64,000 nt of DNA from Escherichia fergusonii ATCC 35469 (GCF_000026225.1 NC_011740.1:434001-498000); one strand, 5' to 3'. Numbered from the stretch's first letter, positions 1-8,706 are shown. Notes: generated by a model not told the origin, from the sequence alone. Program-made: numbers and translations.

Positions 1-1059
1 CTTATGCTGCCCACTACTCGCGACATGCATATTCATCTCGACAAAACCTTTTACGGCGGACCGTGGCGCTCACTCAATCGCCCGGCAGGCACCACCATCC
101 AGGACATGATTAAGCTCGAGCAGAAAATGCTGCCGGAACTGCAACCCTATACTCAGGAGCGGGCAGAAAAACTGATCGATTTATTGCAGTCGAAAGGCAC
201 CACCATTGCCCGCAGCCACTGCAATATCGAACCGGTTTCCGGCCTGAAAAATCTGCAAAATTTGCAGGCGGTGCTGGCGCGACGTCAGGCGGGCTTCGAG
301 TGTGAAATCGTCGCCTTCCCGCAGCACGGTTTGCTGCTGTCGAAATCGGAACCCTTAATGCGTGAAGCGATGCAGGCAGGGGCGCATTACGTCGGCGGGC
401 TGGACCCGACCAGTGTTGATGGCGCGATGGAAAAATCCCTCGACACCATGTTCCAGATTGCGCTGGACTACGACAAAGGCGTCGATATTCACCTGCACGA
501 AACCACTCCGGCGGGCGTGGCAGCCATCAATTATATGGTTGAAACAGTGGAGAAAACGCCGCAGCTAAAAGGCAAGCTGACCATCAGCCACGCCTTTGCG
601 CTGGCTACCCTCAACGAGCAACAGGTAGATGAACTGGCGAACCGGATGGCGGCGCAGCAAATCTCGATCGCCTCGACGGTGCCGATTGGCACGCTGCATA
701 TGCCGCTTAAACAGTTGCACGACAAAGGCGTAAAAGTGATGACCGGAACTGACAGCGTTATCGACCACTGGTCGCCTTACGGCCTGGGCGACATGCTGGA
801 AAAAGCCAATCTGTATGCGCAGCTCTATATTCGTCCTAACGAACAGAATTTATCCCGCTCGCTGTTTTTAGCCACTGGTGATGTATTGCCGCTCAACGAA
901 AAAGGCGAGCGCGTGTGGCCAAAAGCGCAGGATGACGCCAGCTTTGTGCTGGTGGACGCCTCCTGTTCCGCCGAGGCGGTGGCGCGTATCTCGCCGAGAA
1001 CGGCAACGTTCCATAAAGGGCAACTGGTGTGGGGGAGTGTTATCAACAAGGATAGTTAA
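1..1059 (+). CDS. yahJ: YahJ amidohydrolase, 3' part
   Basis: Metal-dependent amidohydrolase of the cytosine-deaminase-like group; its substrate is not known. The visible 352 residues carry the metal-binding HxH (MHIHLDKT near the start), a later conserved His in the HLHET segment, the SHAF His and the catalytic Asp in GTDS. I recognise it as E. coli YahJ, and residues up to WGSV match that protein. The reading frame is open to the window edge, and the family has an N-terminal part of roughly 100 residues before the HxH, so the true start lies outside the window. The last few residues (INKDS) differ from what I recall for K-12, suggesting a recombination junction near 1045. It is convergent with yjhP. 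Confidence 0.85.
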   Translation, partial: LMLPTTRDMHIHLDKTFYGGPWRSLNRPAGTTIQDMIKLEQKMLPELQPYTQERAEKLIDLLQSKGTTIARSHCNIEPVSGLKNLQNLQAVLARRQAGFECEIVAFPQHGLLLSKSEPLMREAMQAGAHYVGGLDPTSVDGAMEKSLDTMFQIALDYDKGVDIHLHETTPAGVAAINYMVETVEKTPQLKGKLTISHAFALATLNEQQVDELANRMAAQQISIASTVPIGTLHMPLKQLHDKGVKVMTGTDSVIDHWSPYGLGDMLEKANLYAQLYIRPNEQNLSRSLFLATGDVLPLNEKGERVWPKAQDDASFVLVDASCSAEAVARISPRTATFHKGQLVWGSVINKDS

Positions 1060-1069
1060 CATGGCAGAA

Positions 1070-1121
1070 AATAACGCCTGGCAGAGTTCAGAGCGAACCT
1101 CAAAGCTCGCCAGGTGTTATC
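1070..1121. repeat. Inverted repeat between yahJ and yjhP
   Basis: AACGCCTGG at about 1073 and CCAGGTGTT at about 1110 are inverted, lying between two convergent genes. No clear T-run follows, so a terminator role is only a guess. A 45-codon ORF starting at 1061 runs through it and looks like a chance or leftover frame. Confidence 0.35.
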
Positions 1122-1139
1122 AGTGTCGAAGTTGCAATG

Positions 1140-1886
1140 TTATCTTCTCATTAGCGCAAACACTCCCCAGCCCAGATATTCTCTTGTCCAGGTGACATGA
1201 CGCACGGGCGATGTGCTCAATTCCGCCCTCACCACAGCGGCAAAATCATCATCCGGGTTCTCGTCAAGCCAGCGGCGCATCGTCAGCCATTTAGCCGCTT
1301 CATAGCGATCCCATCCTTCCTGGTCGGCTAATACCATTTCTACGACGTCATAACCAAACGCCGCAAAAGAAGCCACCCGTTCAGGGAGGGGAAGAAAATC
1401 AGCCAACGCTTGCGCCCCGCAGGCATGGGCTATCTCCTCGCTGGTGGGTAACTGGCGCCAGTACGGCTCACCGATAAGTATGATCCCTCCGGGTTGCAGA
1501 CTTTTTGCCAGCAGAGAAATCGTTCCGGCGACGCCTCCGGCAATCCAGGTTGCGCCAATACAGGCGGCGACATGACATTTTTCATGGGCGACATAACCGC
1601 TCGCATCGTTATGAATAAATGCCACCCTGTCGCCAACGCCGAGTTCCTGTGCGCGCCGCCGGGCCTGTTGTGTAAACAACGGACTCATATCAATACCCAG
1701 ACCGGTAATGCCGTGATCGCGCGCCCAGGTGCAGAGCATTTCGCCGGAACCGCTACCCAGATCGAGGATGCGTGTTCCGGGCTTCATGCGCAAGACTCGC
1801 CCCAGCGTGGCATATTTTTCTGCGGTGAAGGGGTTGTGAATGCGGTGCGCGCTTTCACTAATGGTAAAAATAGGTGGGATATCCAT
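1140..1886 (-). CDS. yjhP: Class I SAM-dependent methyltransferase YjhP
   Basis: Predicted class I (Rossmann) methyltransferase of unknown substrate. The 248 residues match the length and sequence pattern of E. coli YjhP. The SAM-binding glycine motif I (ILDLGSGSGEMLC) lies near residue 40 and the acidic GIDMS strand near residue 65. It is cytosolic, with no signal peptide or membrane segment. It starts 9 nt downstream of topAI. In K-12 the order is topAI-yjhQ-yjhP, so here the middle gene is missing. It is probably cotranscribed with topAI. Confidence 0.88.
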   Translation of the reverse strand: MDIPPIFTISESAHRIHNPFTAEKYATLGRVLRMKPGTRILDLGSGSGEMLCTWARDHGITGLGIDMSPLFTQQARRRAQELGVGDRVAFIHNDASGYVAHEKCHVAACIGATWIAGGVAGTISLLAKSLQPGGIILIGEPYWRQLPTSEEIAHACGAQALADFLPLPERVASFAAFGYDVVEMVLADQEGWDRYEAAKWLTMRRWLDENPDDDFAAVVRAELSTSPVRHVTWTREYLGWGVFALMRR

Positions 1887-1895
1887 ACACTCTCC

Positions 1896-2153
1896 TTAGC
1901 GATTATCCAGCTGTGCGCGAACGTTTTGCAGCCCGCTGGTGTTGATGCGATAAGGCTGACCGTTGACGGACTTAATCAGCCTTTTGGTTTTGAGTTTTTT
2001 GAACACGGCGAGCGTGCAGTCGGTAAGCAGCAGCCCGTCACGGCTGTAGCATTCAACAGCGGTGACGCGGCCTGAGGCATCGCGAAGATGGGCAATACGT
2101 CCACCTTTGGCGAGAACGTGTAAGGTACGTTGTTCCTGACGGGATAAATTCAT
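1896..2153 (-). CDS. topAI: TopAI (YjhX), topoisomerase I inhibitor toxin
   Basis: Small toxin that binds and inhibits DNA topoisomerase I in E. coli; its antitoxin there is YjhQ. From the ATG at 2153 the product is 85 residues, the YjhX length, and contains the family pattern CTLAVFKKLKTK and KSVNGQPYRINT. An in-frame GTG at 2210 would add 19 residues, but the 85-residue form fits the family. In K-12 this gene has a leader peptide (toiL) controlling translation and Rho termination. The leader here holds a short out-of-frame ORF near 2280-2218, but I cannot confirm that it is toiL. The antitoxin gene yjhQ is absent; yjhP follows directly. Confidence 0.85.
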   Translation of the reverse strand: MNLSRQEQRTLHVLAKGGRIAHLRDASGRVTAVECYSRDGLLLTDCTLAVFKKLKTKRLIKSVNGQPYRINTSGLQNVRAQLDNR

Positions 2154-2541
2154 ACTGGAAACCTGTTTCATCATCATATGCAAAACCCGCAAGCACAGCG
2201 TGGTGCTCACATTTGATTTAGGCGCATTGATAACCAGCCCGGCGACAAAGGTCGGGAAACTGATTATCGGATGATGACATTCTCCAGCATCTAAGCCTCG
2301 GATTGAGTTCAGGTATTTACGATATGAATGATAACACCGGGTGATAAAAGGGATATCGCTGGTGCCAGAAAGTGTGATCTGCCACGGAAAACGACACCAC
2401 TGTTGGTCATTAAACTCTCCGGTATCGACGTCTCAGAACCCATAACGGGCAATCATTCATTGGCTATATTCAATGAGCGTGTTTTGCTACAAAGACGTTC
2501 CTCACATCATCCAGATACCTCTTCGAACAGGAGTGAATGCA
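2154..2541. promoter_or_regulatory. Divergent intergenic region, topAI / yahK-like
   Basis: This 388-bp region between divergent genes contains the topAI leader on the minus strand and the yahK-like promoter on the plus strand. An inverted pair CATTG (2458-2462) and CAATG (2471-2475) precedes the yahK-like gene. A good ribosome binding site (AGGAG, about 2529-2533) precedes the ATG at 2542. I see no other gene in it. Confidence 0.4.
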
Positions 2542-3589
2542 ATGAATATCAAGGCTATTGGTGCTTATTCCGCTAAACAACCACTTGAACCGATGGATAT
2601 CACCCGCCGTAAACCCGGCCCTCACGATGTCCAGATTGAGATTGCTTACTGTGGTGTCTGCCATTCCGATCTCCATCAGGTGCGTTCAGAGTGGGCGGGA
2701 ACGGTCTACCCCTGCGTGCCGGGCCATGAAATTGTCGGACGCGTGATTGCCACCGGTGAGCAGGTTGAAAAATATGCCGAGGGCGATCTGGTGGGCGTTG
2801 GCTGCATAGTGGACAGTTGTAAACACTGTGAAGAGTGTGACGACGGACTGGAAAACTACTGCGATCACATGATAGGGACCTATAACGCGCCGACGCCGGA
2901 CGAACCGGGCCATACTCTGGGCGGCTACTCACAACAGATCGTCGTTCATGAGCGATATGTTCTGCGTATTCGTCACCCGCAAGAGCAACTGGCAGCGGTA
3001 GCCCCATTGCTGTGTGCGGGGATCACCACTTACTCCCCGTTGCGCCACTGGCAGGCCGGGCCGGGTAAAAGTGGGCGTGGTCGGTATTGGCGGCCTGGGG
3101 CATATGGGGATCAAGCTGGCCCACGCAATGGGGGCGCATGTCGTGGCCTTTACCACCTCGGAGGCAAAACGTGAAGCGGCAAAAGCTCTGGGGGCCGATG
3201 AAGTGGTGAACTCCCGCAATGCCGACGAAATGGCGGCGCATATGAAGAGTTTTGATTTTATTTTAAATACGGTCGCTGCCCCGCATAATCTTGATGAGTA
3301 CACTACCTTACTGAAACGCGATGGCACCATGACTCTGGTCGGCGCGCCCGCTACGCCGCACAAATCACCGGAAGTCTTCAACCTGATCATGAAACGCCGC
3401 GCGATTGCGGGGTCGATGATTGGCGGTATCCCTGAAACCCAGGAGATGCTCGATTTTTGCGCCGAACATGGCATTGTTGCCGATATTGAAATGATCCGCA
3501 CCGATGAAATAAACGAAGCCTATGAGCGAATGTTGCGCGGGGATGTGAAGTATCGTTTTGTTATTGATAATCGCACGCTGGCAGAATGA
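2542..3589 (+). pseudogene. yahK: YahK-like zinc alcohol dehydrogenase, frameshifted
   Basis: YahK is an NADPH-dependent zinc aldehyde/alcohol reductase of the cinnamyl-alcohol-dehydrogenase type. The first part, from the ATG at 2542, has the catalytic-zinc motifs CGVCHSD and GHEIVG and the structural-zinc Cys cluster CKHCEECDDGLENYC. The frame breaks at about 3067-3071, after QAGPGK. The remainder, including the GIGGLGHMG nucleotide-binding motif, continues in another frame to 3589. The break is at an A-run (AAAA) where the intact gene would encode Lys-Lys, consistent with loss of two A residues. Either half alone would be inactive. A sequencing error at the homopolymer is the alternative. 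Confidence 0.85.
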
Positions 3590-3669
3590 GTGTTTGAATC
3601 GAAAAGCCCGTAATCTGTGGTAGTACGGACTCAACCTGATGATAAAGCCCAAAAAATAGCGCGGACGGT

Positions 3670-3706
3670 CCCCTCGCCTCCTCGGGGAGAGGGTTAGGGT
3701 GAGGGG
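3670..3706. terminator. Hairpin between convergent yahK-like and tal genes
   Basis: CCCCTCGCC at 3670 and GGTGAGGGG at 3698-3706 form an inverted repeat with an A-run after it, placed between two convergent genes. Its layout suits a bidirectional terminator, but it also resembles a GC-rich intergenic repeat sequence widespread in enterobacteria. Confidence 0.5.
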
Positions 3707-3732
3707 AAAACCGTGTTCGTAATCCTTTGTGA

Positions 3733-4716
3733 TTACACGCTGATTTCAGCAGCGTGCTTGTACACAGTCAACTTAACGGCGAGCATCGATTCCAGCTTCT
3801 CCTGGTCTTCGGCAAACAACCGTATGCCTTCTGCCAGCTTGTCCACTGCCATCGCATCCTGATGGTGCTGCCAGTAAAACCCGGCTTCGCTAAGCGGCGA
3901 GGGGCGGTTTTCTACGGGTACATCGGCGCTAAGTTTACGCACTACTTTGCCGTGCTGCGCTGCCAGCTCGCTCAGCAGAGCGGGGGAAATCGTCAGACGA
4001 TCACAGCCAGCCAGTGCCAGCACCTGCTCAGTTTTACGGAAACTGGCCCCCATAATCACCGTCGGATAACGATGCGCTTTGTAGTAACGGTAGATGTCTC
4101 GCACGGATACCACGCCAGGATCGCTTTCTGCTTCATAACTGCTCTGCGGCTGATGTTGTTGATACCAGTCGTAAATACGCCCGACAAACGGTGAAATCAG
4201 ATACACCCCGGCCTCCGCGCAGGCGCGGGCCTGAGCAAAAGAGAAAAGCAGCGTCAGGTTGCAATTAATGCCTTCTCTTTCCAGATCTTCTGCGGCGCGA
4301 ATGCCCTGCCAGGTCGCGGCGAGTTTGATAAGAATGCGCGATTTATCAATCCCTTGTTGCTGATACAGGCGCACGAGTTTACGGGCTTTAGCGGTACACA
4401 GACCGCGATCGAAAGACAGACGAGCATCTACCTCAGTAGAGACGCGACCCGGCACATGATTCAACAGTTCAATCCCGATATTCACCGCCAGCTTATCGCT
4501 GGCATTCATAATCTGCGTCTGGGTAGAACCGCCCTGTTGCAGGGCAAACGCAATGGCATTATCGATAAGTGGCTGATAATGCGGGATTGCCGCAGCCTTG
4601 AGGATCAACGACGGATTAGTCGTGGCATCCTGCGGCTTAAAACGTGCTACGGCGTCAATGTCGCCGCTGTCGGCCACCACGGTGGTAAGGCGTTTAAGTT
4701 CATCTAACTGACTCAT
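3733..4716 (-). CDS. Transaldolase (TalA/TalB family)
   Basis: Transaldolase of the pentose phosphate pathway type, exchanging dihydroxyacetone units between erythrose 4-phosphate/fructose 6-phosphate and sedoheptulose 7-phosphate/glyceraldehyde 3-phosphate. The protein has 327 residues against about 317 for TalB. The Schiff-base lysine is K131 in RILIKLA, and the DATTNPSLIL and NLTLLFSFAQA signatures are intact. About ten extra residues sit at the C terminus. It lies 27 bp downstream of the RpiB-like gene and is probably cotranscribed with it. In this cluster its likely role is to drain the erythrose 4-phosphate made by the neighbouring pathway. It is a third transaldolase next to the chromosomal talA and talB expected elsewhere. 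Confidence 0.9.
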   Translation of the reverse strand: MSQLDELKRLTTVVADSGDIDAVARFKPQDATTNPSLILKAAAIPHYQPLIDNAIAFALQQGGSTQTQIMNASDKLAVNIGIELLNHVPGRVSTEVDARLSFDRGLCTAKARKLVRLYQQQGIDKSRILIKLAATWQGIRAAEDLEREGINCNLTLLFSFAQARACAEAGVYLISPFVGRIYDWYQQHQPQSSYEAESDPGVVSVRDIYRYYKAHRYPTVIMGASFRKTEQVLALAGCDRLTISPALLSELAAQHGKVVRKLSADVPVENRPSPLSEAGFYWQHHQDAMAVDKLAEGIRLFAEDQEKLESMLAVKLTVYKHAAEISV

Positions 4717-4743
4717 AATCTTGACCCTTTCATAAAAGAGAGG

Positions 4744-5202
4744 TTATGCAGATTTACCCTGTTTCTCGTAGTAGCTGATCTTGTCAACTTTCGGCGCTGA
4801 GCGTCCGCCTTCGAACTCTGAAGCCAGCCACACATCAACAATATTCTTCGCCAGCTCCGGGCCGATAACACGCGCGCCCATCGTCATGATTTGCGCGTCG
4901 TTGCTCTTACGGGCGCGCTCGGCGGAGTAGGTGTCGTGACATTGCGCGGCACGGATACCCGGCACTTTATTCGCCACAATTGCCATACCTATACCGGTGC
5001 CGCACAGCAGAATGCCGCGCAGGTAAGTGCCATCGCTGACAGCACTGGCCAGATTAAAGGCGATATCCGGGTAAATGAGCGAGTTATCAGCAACGTCGTG
5101 GCTGAAATCGACAACTTCGATCCCTTTCGACTGTAAATGGGACTTCACCAGATTTTTCAGCTCGGTTGCCGCATCATCAGCACCAATCGCGATTGTTAAC
5201 AT
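4744..5202 (-). CDS. derI: RpiB-family isomerase, likely D-erythrulose-4-phosphate isomerase
   Basis: RpiB/LacAB-family sugar-phosphate isomerase of 152 residues. The active-site cysteine is C67 in the CGTGIG loop, with the acid/base pair region at D9-D10 and H89 in QCHDTYSAERAR. The RpiB family includes ribose-5-phosphate isomerase and the tetrulose-phosphate isomerases EryI/DerI. Neighbouring kinase and TIM-like genes of the L-erythrulose pathway favour D-erythrulose 4-phosphate to D-erythrose 4-phosphate. It is the first gene of the leftward arm and shares the divergent control region 5203-5594. The exact substrate is inferred from context; RpiB activity is the alternative. Confidence 0.75.
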   Translation of the reverse strand: MLTIAIGADDAATELKNLVKSHLQSKGIEVVDFSHDVADNSLIYPDIAFNLASAVSDGTYLRGILLCGTGIGMAIVANKVPGIRAAQCHDTYSAERARKSNDAQIMTMGARVIGPELAKNIVDVWLASEFEGGRSAPKVDKISYYEKQGKSA

Positions 5203-5594
5203 AATGGTTTCTCATAGTAGGGGACATGGGTGTTCATATGAGCAATGATCATTCATGTGAACATTTTGTAACTGGATAAAAAGTAGCTTTTAATAAACAT
5301 AAGTTCAACGTGTTTTCATATGAACAGTAAAAAAGATCGGTTAACGCCCATTTTTACCTGCTTTCAGGATTTGAAAGTCGCCAGGAAAGACATTATGAGG
5401 GCGATCACATTTTCACTTGTCGAGCATATGCGCAAATCTTATGAGCTGCTAATGTACATTTGTCATGTAGCAAAAATGTAAATGGATTACACGAGCAGGA
5501 AGGGAATTACGCGTATTCATCATTGCTGGTAAGCCAGCAAAAACATTTACCTTCTGATCCCACCGGCAACCAGGTTTCCGGAAGGAGAGACACT
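5203..5594. promoter_or_regulatory. Divergent control region with three palindromes
   Basis: This region separates the leftward derI-tal genes from the rightward transporter operon. It holds three near-identical 12-bp palindromes of the form GTTCATATGAAC at 5232-5243, 5251-5262 and 5314-5325. Their centres are 19 and 63 bp apart, close to whole helical turns. They are the best candidates for operators of the SorC-type regulator encoded at 11304. A separate GCATATGC core at about 5424 is weaker. The match of the palindromes is read directly; the regulator assignment is inference. Confidence 0.6.
5392..5413. promoter_or_regulatory. CRP-like site
   Basis: TATGA-N6-TCACA at 5394-5409, flanked by A and T residues, matches the CRP consensus TGTGA-N6-TCACA with one mismatch. 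A catabolite-controlled carbohydrate operon is the expected setting. Confidence 0.5.
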
Positions 5595-6950
5595 GTGACT
5601 CGTACTCAGCAAAAACCTGCGACTGAGGTAGAAAAATCCGCGATTCGTAAGATTTCTATCCGTCTCGTCCCCTTTGTTGCTTTGATGTTTTTCATTAACT
5701 TCCTCGACAGAACGGCGATCTCCTTCGCTGGTCCTAACGGCATGATGCAGGACCTTGGATTGCAGGTGGCACAATTCGGCCTGGCCTCAGGGATTTTCTT
5801 TATTGGCTACATTCTTCTGGAAGTTCCCAGCAACCTGGCGTTGCACCGTTACGGCGCGCGCCGCTGGCTGGCGCGTATTATGGTTTCCTGGGGAATCGTT
5901 TCTCTTTTATTCACCTGGGTGAGCAATGTTGAAGGGCTTTATATCCTGCGCTTGCTGTTGGGTGTGGCGGAAGCGGGCTTCTTCCCTGGCGCGATATTTT
6001 TCCTCAGCGCCTGGGTTCCGGCGCGTCATCGCAGCAAAATTCTGGCACTGTTTTATCTTGCGCAGCCGCTGACTGTGGTCTTCGGCGCACCGCTGGCGGC
6101 CTGGTTTATCAATCAACACGGTCTGTTCGGCCTTGAAGGCTGGCGCGTCATGTTCCTTGGTGTGTCGATTCCGGCTATCGTCGTGGGCGTGATTGCGTGG
6201 TTCTATCTGATTGATAAACCTAACGATGCCAAATGGCTGACGGCCCTGGAGAAACAGTGGCTGAACACTGAGCTTGCGCGGGAAGATGCGCAGAAATCCA
6301 GTGCCGCCAACCACAGCCTGCGTTCAGTGATGTCCAATGGTCGCGTCTGGGTACTGTGTCTTATCTACTTCGGTTTTGTTTACGGCCTGTATGCACTGGC
6401 GTTTTTCCTGCCAACCATTATTGGCGGTTTCCAGAGTCAGTTTAACGTCACCTTTGGCGTGATGGAAAAAGGGCTGATTACTGGCGCGCCGTATCTGGTG
6501 GCGGCGATTGTGATGTACTTCTGGTCGCGTGATGTCACGCGCCGCGGTTGCAAAACCTGGCATATCGCACTACCCGCGTTGGTCGGCGCAATTTCTGTCC
6601 CCACCGCACTTTATATGGACACGCCGTTTGCCACGATGGTCGTTATCTCATTAACCGCCAGCGCCATTTTTGCCGCACTGCCTAATTTCTGGACCTTACC
6701 AACACAGTTCCTCTCAGGGGCGTCTGCCGCCGCAGCTGTGGCGTTGATCAATACCCTTGGCAACGTGGCCGGTTTTTCGGCGGGCTACATTACCGGTGCG
6801 CTGCACGATGTAACGCACAGTTATCTGGCGCCAATGATGGTGGTGGGGGGATTTATGCTGCTGTCGGCAATTCTGATGCTGGTATTAAGCCGTATTCCCC
6901 ATACGTCCAGTGCCGCCGATGTGAAGATGAAACGAGCAGGAGAGCACTAA
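5595..6950 (+). CDS. MFS transporter, anion:cation symporter type
   Basis: Inner-membrane major facilitator of about 451 residues with about 12 hydrophobic segments. The early segment FLDRTAISFAGP is typical of the ACS (anion:cation symporter) family that carries sugar acids and other organic anions. The GTG at 5595 is chosen because AAGGAG lies 7 nt upstream; a further upstream TTG at 5460 lacks a ribosome binding site and would add a hydrophilic leader. The stop is 1 nt before the kinase gene, so the five rightward genes form one tight operon. An organic acid substrate such as D-apionate is inferred from the neighbours. Confidence 0.85.
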   Translation: MTRTQQKPATEVEKSAIRKISIRLVPFVALMFFINFLDRTAISFAGPNGMMQDLGLQVAQFGLASGIFFIGYILLEVPSNLALHRYGARRWLARIMVSWGIVSLLFTWVSNVEGLYILRLLLGVAEAGFFPGAIFFLSAWVPARHRSKILALFYLAQPLTVVFGAPLAAWFINQHGLFGLEGWRVMFLGVSIPAIVVGVIAWFYLIDKPNDAKWLTALEKQWLNTELAREDAQKSSAANHSLRSVMSNGRVWVLCLIYFGFVYGLYALAFFLPTIIGGFQSQFNVTFGVMEKGLITGAPYLVAAIVMYFWSRDVTRRGCKTWHIALPALVGAISVPTALYMDTPFATMVVISLTASAIFAALPNFWTLPTQFLSGASAAAAVALINTLGNVAGFSAGYITGALHDVTHSYLAPMMVVGGFMLLSAILMLVLSRIPHTSSAADVKMKRAGEH

Positions 6951-6951
6951 T

Positions 6952-8706
6952 ATGACATGGCTTTTTAATAATCCCTCCGACTTTGCCAAAGAGATGGTGG
7001 CGGGTTTCGTCAGCGCCAATGCTGACATCGTGCGCCAGGTGCCGGGCGGGGTTATTCGCAATACCCAAAGTCAGCAAGGTACGGTGGCGATTATCATCGG
7101 CGGCGGCTCGGGCCACTACCCGGCGTTTGCCGGGCTGGTCGGCCAGGGACTGGCCCACGGCGCGGCGATGGGAAACTTATTCGCCTCACCCTCCGCGCAG
7201 CAAATTTGCTCGGTGGCGAAAGCCGCCAACAACGGGGCGGGCGTGCTGTTAGCGTTTGGCAACTACGCCGGGGACGTTCTGCATTTTGGCCTCGCACGGG
7301 AGCGCCTGATTGCAGAAGGCATTCCCTGCGAACTTATCGCCGTTACTGATGACATCACCAGCGCCGGACAACATGAGCCCGAAAAACGCCGCGGCGTGGC
7401 GGGCGATTTAGTGGTGTTCAAAGCGGCTGCGGCTGCGGCGGAGCAGGGGGCTTCACTGGAAGAGGTACTTACCGTCGCCAGACACGCCAACGATCGCACC
7501 CGTACCATCGGGGTCGCCTTTTCTGGCTGCACATTGCCAGGGGCGGAGCAGCCTTTGTTTACCATTCCGCAAGGGCAAATGGGCTTTGGCATGGGGATCC
7601 ACGGCGAACCGGGTATCCGTGAAATAGCCGTGCCGGGGGCCGATGAACTGGCGACAATGTTAGTTGAACATCTGCTCAACGATGTTCCATCTGGCGTGAG
7701 CATCAAAGGTGCCCGCGTTGGGGCGATCTTAAACGGTCTCGGCTCTGTGAAATATGAAGAACTTTTTGTAGTCTGGCACAGCGTGCAGCAACGGCTGAAC
7801 GAGCAGGGCATTATCCTGGCTGATATTCAGGTCGGCGAATTTGTCACCAGTTTCGATATGGCGGGCCTGTCACTGACGCTCATCTGGTTTAGCGAAGCGT
7901 TAGAGGCACAGTGGCAGGCTCCGGCTTACACGTCGGCTTTCAGGCGTGGCGCGGTAATTGCCGCGCAGCCACGACAGGCGAGCAGTGACGATGAATGTCA
8001 GCAGCAGACCGTTCCCGCGGCGTCTGATGCCTCGCGTAGCGCCGCCGTTCGCGTAGTGGCGATGGTGGATGCGCTGGCTGAGGTGGTGATTGCAAACGTT
8101 GATGAGTTAGGGCGCATTGACGCGGTAGCCGGTGATGGCGACCACGGTATGGGTATGGAGCGCGGCGTGCGAGCAGCGCGCGAAAGTGCGCATCAATACC
8201 TGGCGCTGGGCGCAGGCGCAGGCACCGTTTTGCAACAGGCCGCCGACGCGTGGGCTGATAACGCTGGCGGCACTTCCGGCGCGATTTGGGGCGTTATCTT
8301 AAATACCCTCGGCACCGCTCTGGGTAATCAGCAGCAACCGCAGGCGGATACCGTCGTCCAGGCCGTGAGTGACGCAGCCCACGGGGTAATGCATTTCGGT
8401 AAGGCTAAACCGGGTGACAAAACGCTGGTGGATGTCCTGCTGCCGTTTAGCGAAGCGCTGAATGAGAACGTCAAAAAAGGTTTACCGCTGGCTCAGGCGT
8501 GGCACGCTGCCGCAAGTTATGCGCAGCAATGTGCGAAAGACACCTCACAGTTGCTGCCGAAAATTGGTCGCGCCCGCCCGCTGGCTGAACGCAGCCTGGG
8601 AACGCCGGATGCGGGCGCCGTCTCGCTGGCGATGATTGTTACGGCAGTGGGCGGCTGTTTTACCGAAGCGGCTGGTCGTGAGAAAGAGGGGGCGGTATGG
8701 CAGTGA
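6952..8706 (+). CDS. lerK: DhaKL-type kinase, likely L-erythrulose kinase
   Basis: ATP-dependent dihydroxyacetone-kinase-family enzyme of 584 residues with DhaK and DhaL domains fused. The N-terminal DhaK half shows GGGSGHYPAF (substrate-binding His) and MGIHGEPG (the His that forms a hemiaminal with ketose substrates). A linker rich in Ala/Ser/Gln near residues 340-365 leads to the DhaL half, with the Mg-ATP motif AVAGDGDHGMGM and NAGGTSGA. Single-chain kinases of this class phosphorylate dihydroxyacetone or tetruloses. Clustering with TIM-like and RpiB-like isomerases points to L-erythrulose, giving L-erythrulose 1-phosphate. It overlaps the next gene by 10 nt. Confidence 0.75.
   Translation: MTWLFNNPSDFAKEMVAGFVSANADIVRQVPGGVIRNTQSQQGTVAIIIGGGSGHYPAFAGLVGQGLAHGAAMGNLFASPSAQQICSVAKAANNGAGVLLAFGNYAGDVLHFGLARERLIAEGIPCELIAVTDDITSAGQHEPEKRRGVAGDLVVFKAAAAAAEQGASLEEVLTVARHANDRTRTIGVAFSGCTLPGAEQPLFTIPQGQMGFGMGIHGEPGIREIAVPGADELATMLVEHLLNDVPSGVSIKGARVGAILNGLGSVKYEELFVVWHSVQQRLNEQGIILADIQVGEFVTSFDMAGLSLTLIWFSEALEAQWQAPAYTSAFRRGAVIAAQPRQASSDDECQQQTVPAASDASRSAAVRVVAMVDALAEVVIANVDELGRIDAVAGDGDHGMGMERGVRAARESAHQYLALGAGAGTVLQQAADAWADNAGGTSGAIWGVILNTLGTALGNQQQPQADTVVQAVSDAAHGVMHFGKAKPGDKTLVDVLLPFSEALNENVKKGLPLAQAWHAAASYAQQCAKDTSQLLPKIGRARPLAERSLGTPDAGAVSLAMIVTAVGGCFTEAAGREKEGAVWQ

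Noticed and set aside
1061..1195. 45-codon ORF after yahJ
   Set aside because: It is short, covers an inverted repeat, overlaps the end of yjhP and resembles no known protein.
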